Made by a program: the position numbers and the translations under genes | Shown here: positions 53,249 through 64,000 of the stretch, in pieces | Numbering within the stretch: the first letter of the stretch is position 1 | Layout: each line of letters begins with the position of its first letter | NCBI GenBank assembly: GCA_013365325.1 | Contig: JABVXV010000211.1 | Location: 28,276 to 92,275 of the forward strand | Direction of reading: 5' to 3' | Length of the DNA stretch: 64,000 bases | From: Dipetalonema caudispina | Lineage: Eukaryota > Nematoda > Chromadorea > Rhabditida > Onchocercidae | The notes under the pieces: model-generated | Databases searched by the model: none | Seen by the model: the letters and a program-made list of their open reading frames with translations, nothing else | Told to the model about the DNA's origin: nothing

Positions 53249-56072
53249 ATGTCACTAATAGCAGACTTAGCTTGGATAAAACGTGGAATACCGAAAGCTG
53301 TACCGGACAAGGTGAAGTTATCGTCGGAAGAAATTAGAACTTTGATTCAAGGTTATGATTACCAAACATTTACTAATTGTAGTTTCTTAAATTTACATTC
53401 TTTCGATGATTATTTCGCTTTTTCTTGAACTCCAACAAAATTTTACGTGTAGCGTCGAAACACTTCTAAATTCAACCGTAAAAAGATTCATACTGGATTA
53501 GCTTGCCCTTTTCTGTTTCTTAGTTATGATTATTGCAGCGTTGGAAGGGAGATAGCTTGAGTGATTTCTCAGATTTCGGATTTTTAATCCTCTTCAAAAT
53601 AACAAGTAAATCTTTTCAGAGGGTGAACCGGAAACTAGTGAATTATCAGATACGGATGGTACAGCTGGTGGCGAGGCTCAGCAGCGAGTACTTCCTTTTT
53701 TCAGTTTTCTAATTCCATTTATGTATTTATTTGGTAGAAATTTGATTGGGAAAAGATATATGCTTATTCGAAATATCGAGTAAGATATTTCTTTTTATTT
53801 GCTTCTTTTTAGAGGGGTATCCGTGGTTCAAGTCCTGATGTGGCGGATGAAGGGATGGATACTGACAAGTACAGGTTGGATCAATATGACGAAAGTGATG
53901 GCGAAATGTATGTATTCAAAAGCTTGTCTTTTATTGGGTAATGGCTATGAAAGCCTTATCATTAAAATTACTGTCTTACAAGAAGCGTGGAATTATGCAT
54001 CATTTACTGGTCGAAATTAAATTAAAGCGGGAAGTAAAATACTCTTAGTGTTAATGGCATTAGTATTTCAAAATTTCCAGGGAACCTGTTCTTTCATGAT
54101 GTTGTTATGTTATAGAAAAAAAAGAAAAGCTTTTTGAGACATTTCTTTACAGTTTAATCGAAAATTCAGATCTAATCCTTTGGCTGGAATAACGACATTT
54201 GCATCGCCTATGGAAGACCCTCATATAACGACTTATGTGAATAGTGATGAAGAAGACCAAGAAGATTTTGAAATTAAACCGGATGATAATCTTGTTGCAG
54301 TTGCTAAAGTGTATAAGGTCTGGAATAATTCCATTTCATTTTGATGTTTAATTTCATTGTTTTTAAGTAAGGAACCGCTAAAGTTCTTAGTTTTTATTTA
54401 ATCTTTTCAACCTTTTTCAAGAATGAATATACATTGGAAGTATATTTATACAATGAGGCAGAAAATGATTGGTACGTACATCACGATTACATTTTGGATG
54501 TACCACCGTTATGTTTGGAGCCGATATATTTTGACCCAGGAAACGACGATAAAAAAGGCAACCTGTTGGCTGTTGGTGGTATTGATGCATCAATAAGTAT
54601 CTGGGATTTGGATCTAGTGAATTCAGTGGAACCTACAGTAGTCCTTGGCAAAGCAAAGGATGCGAAGAGGTTTTTTTTTTCTTTTTTTTTTTTTTCATTT
54701 TCTAAACAATTTCCAAAAACCTATAAAAATGGACCATTTGTGTATGCTTAACATAACCAAATATTGGAAATCAAAACTTACTTTTTGACACATTTTAGGA
54801 AACGACAAAAGCGTGACGGGAGTGCACAAAAACATTCTGGTGCTGTACTTTCGTTAGCGTGGAATCGCTTAACGGAACACGTTCTGGCATCTGGAGGTGC
54901 TGATAGTTCTGTAATTTTGTGGGATCTTGAAGAGGCAAAGCCTGCAACAGTTGCAACACATTTCGATGGAATGGTAATTCAAAGCACTAATATTTTGTTT
55001 TTGTTTGTGAAGTTTCTCTTCTTAAGCGAAATGAGCATTTTTCTTATTTATATTTGCATAAAACGGCATCTCTCCTGCTAGACTTGTTGCTATGATCAAT
55101 TACTTGTTGTTTTCATTTTTCTATTACTTATAATGATGGGATTTTAGGTGCAAGCCATGGAATGGCATCCAGCGGAATCGCCTATTCTTTTGACAGGGAC
55201 GTTATCAAGTCAAGTTGGATTAACAGATTGTAGGAACTTTGATAATTTATCAAAGCAGTGGGAAGTAAATGGTGAAGTGGAACGACTTACATGGAATCAT
55301 TTCTCTCCGTTTTATTTCTTTGTCGTCACTGATAACGGTTAATTTTACCTGTAAATTATTTTACTTGAACTTTTATAAGGGCTGAATGTATATATATATC
55401 TTTTTTTGTTGTCCATATGGCTACAGTTGTATAGTACTTTACTTTCAGGCCATCTCTATTACATGGATACACGTAAAAATGAACCTGTTATATCAAAAAA
55501 AGTGCATGAAGGAAGTGCTCGTAGCATAGTACAAAGTTATTATACCAAGGGCTTGTTATCTACATCTGGCGAAGATGGGGTAATTTCTTTTTTTTTTTTT
55601 GATAATTTATCATTAGTTTTACAGAACAGCCGAAATCTTTTTTGTTTCGATGCGTTCATTACATGGATGCATATCAAAATCAACCATAGTGAAAAAAAAA
55701 AAGGAAAAAATGTTCTACATCTCAGAAAAACATTTGCGCAATATAGTCTTATAGAGATTGGCTTGCCTTATACCAAAGTGTCGACTTTATTTGATATCAA
55801 ATTTACATGAGATTTTAATGCAGTTTTTTCATATAATTTTTAAAGATTTCTTATAATTTTCTAATTTTTAGCTGTTAAAAATTTGGCGCTTGCAAGAAAG
55901 TAACAGTGATTTGGAACTTATTACTGAGCATGATGTAAACCTTGGAGGTCTGCATATATGTCGTTTTTCACCTGATTCTGGAAGTATCCTTGCAGTTGGT
56001 GGTGAGAAAGAAGAAATGGTAAAAATTGTTGAAATTAGCAAATTCGAAGAAGTACGAACAGCATTCAGTTAA
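53249..56072 (+). CDS. PWP1: Periodic tryptophan protein 1 homologue (WD40, ribosome biogenesis)
   Basis: Nine exons (53249-53351, 53620-53687, 53813-53907, 54170-54317, 54422-54669, 54799-54973, 55148-55337, 55449-55579, 55872-56072) join in phase to 452 residues; human PWP1 is 501. The N-terminus matches PWP1 (AWIKRGIPKAVPDKVKLSSE), followed by an acidic segment and LDQYDESDGE. Family segments include FEIKPDDNLVAVAKV, YNEAENDWYVHHDYIL, a basic KRKRQKRDGSAQKHSGAV loop and WD repeats ending ISIWDLD, VILWDLEEAKPA, LTDCRNF, WNHFSPFYFFVVTDNG and LLKIWRL. PWP1 is a nucleolar/nuclear WD40 protein needed for rRNA transcription and large-subunit maturation. The C-terminus stops soon after the last blade (EEVRTAF), without the Ser-rich tail of the human protein. 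The join into 54170 was set by phase and weak homology. Confidence 0.93.
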
Positions 56073-58500
56073 TACTTCAAAGAAACATCTTTTTATCACT
56101 TTGCATTTCTTTTGGTAGATTAAGGTATTTCCCGTTACTCAAGAAAGGTACTTCTAAATTAAAGTAGGGGTGGGACTTCTTTTTCAGGAAAAATAATTAC
56201 AGATAATGTTTTACGGATTGTAACGCGGGTTTGTTTTTCCAATCCAGCTGGTCTGCTTTATAACTTTGTTGTTCCTCTTGTCTGTTAGATTTTTGAATTG
56301 AAAATAAAAATGAAATTATACTCAGTGATGCAAATGGAGGGATAATACAGTGATGCAAATGAAGGGATAACACAGCGATGAAAGTTAGAATCAAATGCGT
56401 AGTTAGCGTACTTTTTCTCCACCTCTTATCAATTTGTACTTATTTCTCATCAGTTCCCGTCATTTCGGAGACAGCAATTATAATAGTTAATGAACTTCCA
56501 TGCTCCAGTTAAAGATTTTTCAAATGCTTTTTTGGCAAAACCCAACTAACTATTTCATCGAAATGTGAAAATAGCACTAGTCAAGCAGTAATCAAAACAG
56601 GGCGTGGTGTATTACCGGAATAAATTTGATGATGCATCATGTGCACTGATCTCTGAATTTATCAGAGCACTGTGAAACACCATTCTACAGAGTATGTGGC
56701 GGTGTTGGGCGTCAATTACGAGGAAGAATTTGCATACATACAAGTATGATGTAAATAAGAACTGTAATAGTTTGATAAATCTGAGTATTTGTGACTTGAA
56801 ATATTCAAAAACTGGAAGTGATCGATCCTTTTTTTGGTAACCATTCAGTTTGTCAAATCATATTTTGCTTCTATCTAGAATATCTCATGCTGTTGAAATC
56901 AGTATGTTAAAAAGATTAGATTAGGCTTATCGATAGTTATCATTTACAACATTTCATTATCATGAAATAAGGGATATTCTTTTATTATTCGCCAAGTATT
57001 AGAACTAAAAAGAAGTAATGTCTATCATTTATTATATAGAAGATCGGGAGAGGAAATAAATATTATTTACATGATTTATAAAAATGACTGCATTATTTTT
57101 GTGTAGTTGTATTGATTACATTTTGTATTCCATTTTAATTTTAAAATACATGCAAAAGTGTTAAAGTGATGAATGCTTCTATGAAATTTTGATCTAAATA
57201 ATTGTAACAATAAAGAAATTAAATGGTATTCGGTAAAGCAAAATTATCTCTTTCCTAGATATAAGATTTTAAGAGAAGATTATCAATCATTTAATTATTA
57301 GATGAAATTCGATAGCTTATTTCATGAACTTCATCTAGCAGCAGTCGAATTTCGAATCAAGTTCACATTATCGAGAAAATTTTTTTGAACGATCATAATC
57401 AATATATCATTAGATTGAATAATGCTGATTGACTACATCAAAATGAATACTTTTTAATTTCTCAAGTTCAATTTTCTTTATGACATTGTCTGATTTCAGC
57501 AACACTTGTTCGCATTTACATTTCCTATTAAAATCTAATTCGAAATGGCTGAATTCGAAAATATGCTATACGTAGTATAAACTTTCAAGATTTTCAATTA
57601 GCATACTTTTTAACATAATAAATTATACCAATGAAGGTTAGAAAAGACATAAGTGAAAGAAATGATCATAATTTATCATAATCCATCATCACTATATTTT
57701 ATCTTCATTTCATAAAACGTAATGTCATTTATTTGAACCGAAGTAAATGATTTGCTATTCGACAAACTAAATTTTGGCTATAAAAGTAATGGCTTTTTTA
57801 GCTACAAAAAAAGGATAACATAATTTCTCTTAACTAATCCGTTAACTGAAATTTTTGTTCCAAATACAGTATTTCACTTGTAGTGAAATGATATATCTGG
57901 ATTATGGATTCATTTGTTTTGATTTGATAAATTAATATTTGCATAAAGTTTATAATGTGATTAGCAATGATAAATATGATTTGATAAATATTAATTCATT
58001 AAATTCACTAATATCCTTCTTCTTAATCATCATCAATTTCATTACATAAACTGATATAAATTATCTTTGCAAATAATTTTCAACACATACATATATTCAT
58101 ATGTTGTTGAAGAGAATTTGAATCACTCAATGGGATTTTTACCTTTTTTTTTTTTTTTTTTTAGTTTGCAAAAAGAAATGAAATAAATATCAGTGCTGCA
58201 TTAAGAACCTTTTGAGGTCATTAACATTAAAATGATTCATTCTTCTTAAGAGATGAAAAATTTGAATTGTAGAAGGTATAAAAATGAAACAAAATCATTT
58301 CATTCGTAATAATTCATAAATTCCTTACATATCACAGGTATCGTTGAATATCAAATATTGGTTTGCTTCGATATCATATGTTAGGTTCATTTGAAATACA
58401 AACTAAGCATTTCTTAATACTGTTTTAGCTCTCAATATTGTATGTAGACAATTAATGTTGATTCGAAGTTAAAAATTGAAATTGATTTCAGTAGATGATT
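56073..58500. other. 3' flank of PWP1 and intergenic, no supported gene
   Basis: Contains a short 25-bp tandem repeat (56323-56372) and a hairpin at 56641-56670. An acceptor-like CTACAG near 56689 precedes a 58-codon open stretch (MWRCWASITRKNLHTYKYD) that stops near 56840; no other exon or family was found. Confidence 0.45.
56323..56372. repeat. 25-bp tandem repeat, two copies
   Basis: CAGTGATGCAAATGGAGGGA followed by TAATA, repeated at 56348 with two base changes, and a partial third start (CAGCGATGAAA) at 56373. The unit ends immediately before the next CAG. Confidence 0.85.
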
Positions 58501-58608
58501 TTTAAAAATAAATGAAACTTTTTTGTTGTATAATTATTACTTCATTTATTTATTTATTACTTCTATTATTCTTAATTATTATTTATTATCTATTATTGTC
58601 ATTTATTT

Positions 58609-58641
58609 TATTACTATTATTATTATTATTATTATTATTAC
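58609..58641. repeat. ATT/TTA trinucleotide microsatellite
   Basis: About 11 ATT units with few interruptions, within a longer T/A-rich stretch that also yields a Leu/Ile-rich artefact frame. Confidence 0.9.
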
Positions 58642-59655
58642 TATTGTTTTTCATTGTTAATATTAATATTTCAATTGTGTATAATATCATTATTAGCTTT
58701 TATAATATATGTTTTGCGCTTTCATGTTTTAACTCTAATTGTAATTAGCATTTATTGAAGAGAAAAAAAAAGAGATTTATTTTGCATAAACAATAAGACA
58801 AGAATGAAATCAGTGTTGATGAGATGTTCACATAAAATAATAAACACATATCATTCAGGATTTATCGGCACCATTGAATAAATGGCACACTGAAGCATGC
58901 ATAGGCATCCAATAATTTAGTTTCAAAGGTGGAAGAGGCGGAAAGATGACTAAATTATTATCTTATTGATGCTCAAAAAATTGAAAATTTAAATTTGCAT
59001 ATACTTATATGTTTCTTTTGTAATGAAGATTACCGACTTTATCATTGTTATCTTATCATATTAAGCTGTATGGTAGAAATAATAATTTTATCAAAGAAGA
59101 TTACAGATTCATCTATTTTTCCAGTTATTTCGATACTTCTCAATGAAAAATGAAGTAAATTCAATGAAGTTCAATTTTAAAATGAGAAAATTTTTGTAAT
59201 AATAGTATAAGTTTGAAAGGAATTGCCTCACTCTGTTAAGCAAAAATATTGAATGATTTGAAATCTTTGAGTTTGTAAATCTCTTTGGAATAATCGATAA
59301 ATTATATGAAAATTTTAGTGGAAAGAAATTGTAAAATCTCGTAACTTCTCAAGGGAACAATGTTTTAAATTTACTACAGCGAAATGAAAATGAGACAGAG
59401 GCAACAAAGTACAATAATTAGACAAATGAGCGAACAAGGCACATTATTCTACGCTTGTAGTATTACAATAACAAAGAAAATTTAAAAAAAAAAAAAAAAA
59501 GATTATTCTTAGAATAAAATAAGATTTACGAAAGACAATCTAAAATTTCACAGATGATAATTGTGATTTTTGAAATATGAAACAATCACGATAAAAAATC
59601 ATGATTCGAATTCGAATAACACGTCGTATCACAACGGATAGAATGAAGTATAGAA

Positions 59656-59718
59656 ACACATACACACACACACACACACACACACCCACATACATACAGA
59701 CACACACACACACATACA
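59656..59718. repeat. CA/TG microsatellite
   Basis: CA repeats interrupted by CCCACATACATACAGA. Both strands give repeat-coded open frames (Thr/His or Val/Cys-rich) that are artefacts. Confidence 0.95.
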
Positions 59719-61053
59719 AATACAGACATGAATATAACCAAACGAATAGACAGTTTTCAGTTTCCGGAAAAAAAAAAAAAATCACTTTTCATTATCACAA
59801 AACAAAGTCACGAAATGAATTGTTTATGCTAATTTCTTTTAAAACTTCAAGTTTGATAAAAATTTCAAAGATACCTGAAGTTTAGCAATATTATTATGAC
59901 TGTAGTCTAAGTTTGCCTGTTATTAGGTTTGTTAGATATAAAGTTATTTCCTTGTTAAGGAATTAAAATTCATGAAATAACTCGAAAGAACGGTAAAATC
60001 AAAAATGTTGTATCTCTCAAGAGTATCTAAACAATTTCAATCCTTCTAAATCTCTAAACTATCCTCTCTCTCAAATATTTTAATTCGTTTAAAATTCAAT
60101 GAACATATGCAACATAGAAAGAGAAATGACAAAAGATACAATGCTGTGCTTTTCCAATCATTCAAAACGACAAACAGTAACAACTGTAAGTAATAAAATT
60201 ACATCTCAGTTGATTCGTAAGTATTACGTATTTCTTGCGAATAAATTTGTTGAACGCATTTAAATTTAGCGAAAGCACGAATCATTAAATGGATTATTAT
60301 AAGTTCAGAAAAATCAAGAAAAGTTTAAAATTTAGAAAGTTATACTTTAATTCCTTAAAAAATTCACTAGATATCACAGACTGTCATCGAATATTTCATC
60401 TCCTGATATATATGTCATGATCAACTATTATAGAAGATTGATGAAATTTTCTCATTCTGAATTTTATTCTTCATAATTATCATTCATGTTTTTAAGCTAA
60501 ATTGGAATAGTTTATAAAGATTGTTTCAGTAATAACCTGTCATGTCTGTATAAAATTTCAGGTAATAAAATTTTATGAAATGATTTAAACTTAATTATTA
60601 CTTGTACTACGACTATCTTAAAGACTAGGAAAATATATGGTATCTCAGGGTGTTTATTGCTTAATAAATGTAATAATATTTGTTTGTATCAAGAAAGTAT
60701 ATTCATAACTGACACCGGAAATCGAACGTTAAGTTCAACTAAGGTCAACTGAAGAAGGTCAACGGATACAATAAGATACTGTACTACAATGTTGTAGTGC
60801 TAGAATGAAATAACGTTAAAATATAGAAAGATATCCCTAACATTTAAATAATGTTAATGAATGCTGTTCACTTACAAATGTATTCTTTCAGAAGCGATCG
60901 CAAAAAAAAAAAAAAAAAAAAAAAAAATGCGTTAAAAAAATAACAAATTGAACTGAAATGAAATTCCATTACATTTTGTGAACTGAGAAATTCTGAATGA
61001 AAAGACCATCTTAGTAGTGTAAAATAAAATAAATTAAAGAAAAGAATGGAGCA

Positions 61054-61086
61054 ACAGAGAGAGAGAGAGGGAGAGAGAGAGAGAGG
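61054..61086. repeat. GA microsatellite
   Basis: GA repeats with a GGGA interruption. A second, similar GA tract lies at 61253-61290. Confidence 0.9.
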
Positions 61087-61252
61087 GATCATAATAATGT
61101 TAATTTTTTTTCAAAAAAAAAAAAAAAACTGAACTGTCTAGTAATTAACATTTGTGTATGTATATATATATATTAGATTCAATTAGGATTGACAATCAAT
61201 ACAAATGAGAATCATCTGAATGAATGAGATGTAAACTTCAAAAATAATAAAT

Positions 61253-61290
61253 AGGGAGAGGGAGAGAGAGAGAGGGAGAGAGAGAGAAGG
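61253..61290. repeat. GA microsatellite, second tract
   Basis: Same composition as the tract at 61054-61086, about 170 bases away, with GGGAGAGG interruptions. Confidence 0.9.
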
Positions 61291-61835
61291 GCGAAAGAGA
61301 AAGGGAAAAAGGATATGACAAATAAAACTTCAAAATAATAATAACAGGACTATCGCTTATACTGCAAGAAGGTATCATTTGAATTATAACTTGCTAAAAC
61401 TATCAAGAATAGGCTGATACTATATAGAAATGTAAGGCTTATCTCTTCTATCACTTCCAAAAGTTTTCCTTCCTAATCATTTTTCACATCTTTATAAATT
61501 TTTTTTCCTTCTGTCTTGACTTATTTGATAAAAAATTTAAGTGGTACTAGGAGAATAATGCTTAAATATGACGGAATCGTTCAATTTGAATGAAAAATTT
61601 GGAGAGAAGAAATACACTTTGAAAGTTTGTAATGAAAATGTTCTGTTCATTGTCTTATTAAAAGCAAAACATTTTCATTATGAAGAAAATTTGCATTGTT
61701 CGAATTGAACTTTAGTCGAATTTTGGACTTTTCCTTCGATTTTATCATAATGTAACTATTGGAAATTTATAATTGAAAAATATTAAAATTGCAATTTTCA
61801 GGAACTTGAAACTAACTGCTTATTTATATTTTGTC

Positions 61836-61863
61836 TTATATATATATATATATATATATATAT
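61836..61863. repeat. TA dinucleotide microsatellite
   Basis: About 14 perfect TA units in an intergenic AT-rich region. Confidence 0.9.
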
Positions 61864-62041
61864 CAATCGTATTAAATTTAGTTTTAAAAAAAAATGACTA
61901 TTTATCAATTCAATGAAATTATTCTTCTAAAGTTCAACTCTTCCGAATATCACAACGAAATTCATTTTCGCAAAATATTTCTGACCACAATTGCCAATAA
62001 GGCGTAAAAAGCTATATGGTATAACAATGATACATTACAAC

Positions 62042-62073
<32 letters not shown>

Positions 62074-63948
62074 GAGGAAAAAATATTGCATATATTTCTA
62101 GTGAAATATCTATCTAAGCGATTTACAAATAAACAACAAAAGAATTCTGAATTCACAACGAGAGAACATTTGCAATATCGTTTCGTCTAATTAAATTAAT
62201 ATGAGAGCTGATAATAGAATAAATTCAAAAAAAAAAAAAAAAATTTAAATGAATGAAAGACATTAAACAATTATCATAAAGAATCGAGAGCGAACGACAT
62301 AGAGGAAGGAAGGGAGGGAAAGAGAAACTGGTTGATACTCAACAATAATTATCTCAATTTAAAAAAAAAAAAAAAAAAAAAAAAGAAAAAAACTATATAA
62401 AAAAACAAGGAAAAAAAAAGTTAAAAATTTAAAATAAAAATTACAGTATCTTATGAGCAAATCATATGCATTTTTTTCTTTTCTATCATTAAATTTACAT
62501 AATTGGAAGAAATACATAAATAGAAACAAAGCCAATGTATATATTATTCAACCACGATAACCATAATTATTAAACAATAAAATTTATCCTTTATGAGCAT
62601 CACAAAAATGCGACAATTGCACTTTTCTTCTTCATTTTTTTTCCTCCCTTCAAACATTAATAAAAAGAAATTCAACAATGTGGAACAATGTTATTCACAT
62701 ATTCTATCCACTCCACGTAATTACATAAATTTTAATTAATTTCATTTAGTTAAAATTTTTTCAGAAATCTATATTATATTAATTCCGTTTGACTTGAAAG
62801 AACATTTTAAATTGAACAGGTTTGATTTTGAAAAATATCATAGTAATTTTAAATTTCATGTAAATTAGTGCCAAAATTGAAAAAGAATTTGTAAAGAAAA
62901 AAGTATTTTTCAGGTTTAATAGTACAAATTGTCGCAATTTTGTAACAAACATACAATAGAAAATTAAAGAAAAAAATTTCGAAAGTTAGAGAAAAAAAAG
63001 TGAATCGTTTTACGAAAAAGATATTTTGAGCTATGCAAAAGTGTCTCTGCCACCGCGAATATCCGTGTGGCTGCTATTCAACTGCTATTATTCAAATTAA
63101 TTTGATACGGAAAATTTCATTTCAATCCTAATTAGAAATCATACATAGTTCATTATTAAATCCATAGATTTCAAATATTTTAAACACTAATAATTGAGTG
63201 TAGCATTTTCATACCTGAAATTTTAGCATGTAAAAGAAACGACTTTTGCAATTTTGAATCTAAAAATTTGAAAATTTCGAAAATTTTATCGAAATATGAA
63301 GCAGTTGAACAGCTGGAGGTCTCCTAATGAAGACCTCTAGAGATCAGAGACTGTTCTCGATGGCAGAGGCACAAAAATTAGTTTTCTAGTCGAGAAAAAA
63401 AAAAAAATTAAAGCAATGAAAAGTTCTTTCTCTTTCGGATGCATACTTTTTATCAATCAAGAAAAAAAAAAAAAGCTTAAAACTATTGTATTTCAAAATT
63501 TTTAAGGCCTTTCGAATTATTTGCAGGAAAAAAAAATTAAGAAATTAAAAAAAGAAAATATTAGTGCAAAAAAAAAAATTTGCATCCTTTTTAAATCTCT
63601 CTGTTTCCTTTTTTTGCCATAATTTGTTTTAAGATTAAACAAATCAATTTTTGAAACTGTTAAATTCATATATTTTAATCGTAATTATCAATATCTATTT
63701 CTATAAACTATTGTTAAAAAAATTCGAAATTACTGGTCGAATTATTTTTAAGCTATTCAATAACAAAAATTGATGTGAAAAAAGAAAGAAAGGAAAAGAG
63801 AGTGAACTCTAAAAGACACCACACGAGGCGCTTTTCTAAATTATAATCGTATCATCAACCATCGATCGCAACGTTCTAAGAATAAAAAGATGGACGAAAT
63901 TCTGGAAAGCTACCATCTTCCAGAATGTAATTTATACTTCTTTTTTTT

Positions 63949-63985
<37 letters not shown>

Positions 63986-64000
63986 CAGGTAATTTCTGTA

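Larger units (their letters stand above)
58501..64000. other. 5.5 kb AT-rich, repeat-laden region without a recognised gene
   Basis: Dominated by microsatellites and homopolymers: (ATT)n 58609-58641, CA 59656-59718, A run 60901-60927, GA tracts 61054-61086 and 61253-61290, (TA)n 61836-61863, A runs 62049-62073, 62227-62243 and 62361-62384, and a long T tract at 63940-63985 that ends in TTTTTCAGGTAATTT at the window edge. The 63040-63370 segment has more balanced composition and a GAGGTCT/AGACCTC inverted repeat, possibly near a gene beyond the window. Confidence 0.55.

Noticed and set aside
53820..53840. GTGGTTCAAGTCC looked like a tRNA T-arm
   Set aside because: It lies in a PWP1 exon in frame and has no cloverleaf partner sequence.
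58512..58748. Leu/Ile-rich open frame resembling a membrane protein
   Set aside because: It is the translation of an ATT/TTA microsatellite.
59540..59885. Open frames on both strands around the second CA repeat
   Set aside because: Produced by the microsatellite on both strands; no other support.

Overview
The window is 64 kb of a draft animal nuclear genome and looks strongly like a nematode, most likely a filarial or other spirurid species. The sequence is very AT-rich and full of poly(A)/poly(T) runs. Genes are compact with many short introns, and several start codons sit just behind TTTCAG-like acceptors of the kind used for spliced-leader trans-splicing. Two gene families are nematode-type: a ground-like (hedgehog-related) secreted protein and an EGF/CUB astacin. 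There are two 100-base N gaps (20341-20440 and 43553-43652). All exon models were built by hand from splice signals, reading phase and family alignment from memory; no database search was run.

Left part (1-13.1 kb). On the minus strand lie an MFF-like mitochondrial fission factor (9380-8272), an unidentified membrane-protein candidate (8087-6918) and an RSRC1/SRrp53-like splicing protein (5004-2692). On the plus strand are TRAPPC2/sedlin (10541-11902) and, about 0.8 kb downstream, a 62-residue UPF0057/Pmp3 proteolipid split over two short exons (12744-13122).

Middle (17-39 kb), all plus strand: an SLC10-family (P3-like) transporter with a secreted N-terminal domain, RUVBL1, TOMM22, MTERF3, peroxisomal acyl-CoA oxidase (ACOX1 type) and RBX2/RNF7. 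These are mostly housekeeping genes for mitochondria, peroxisomes, chromatin and cullin ligases, packed at 0.5-1.5 kb spacing.

Right part (39-64 kb). On the minus strand are a ground-like domain protein with a Pro/Cys-rich N-terminus (41029-39380) and an astacin metalloprotease with EGF and CUB domains (48819 to about 42631); both look secreted and related to cuticle or extracellular matrix. On the plus strand is PWP1 (53249-56072), preceded by an unusual G-rich tract. From 56.1 to 64 kb I see only microsatellites, homopolymers and a few weak candidates.

I found no mobile element, CRISPR array, rRNA, tRNA or bacterial-type system. The most unusual items are the unidentified minus-strand gene with two alternative phase-compatible 3' ends, the altered inhibitory motif and odd tail of the astacin, the G-rich tract before PWP1, a 121-bp duplication flanking an assembly gap, and a dense same-strand run of trans-splice-ready genes. 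I do not see convincing evidence for a wholly new biological system.
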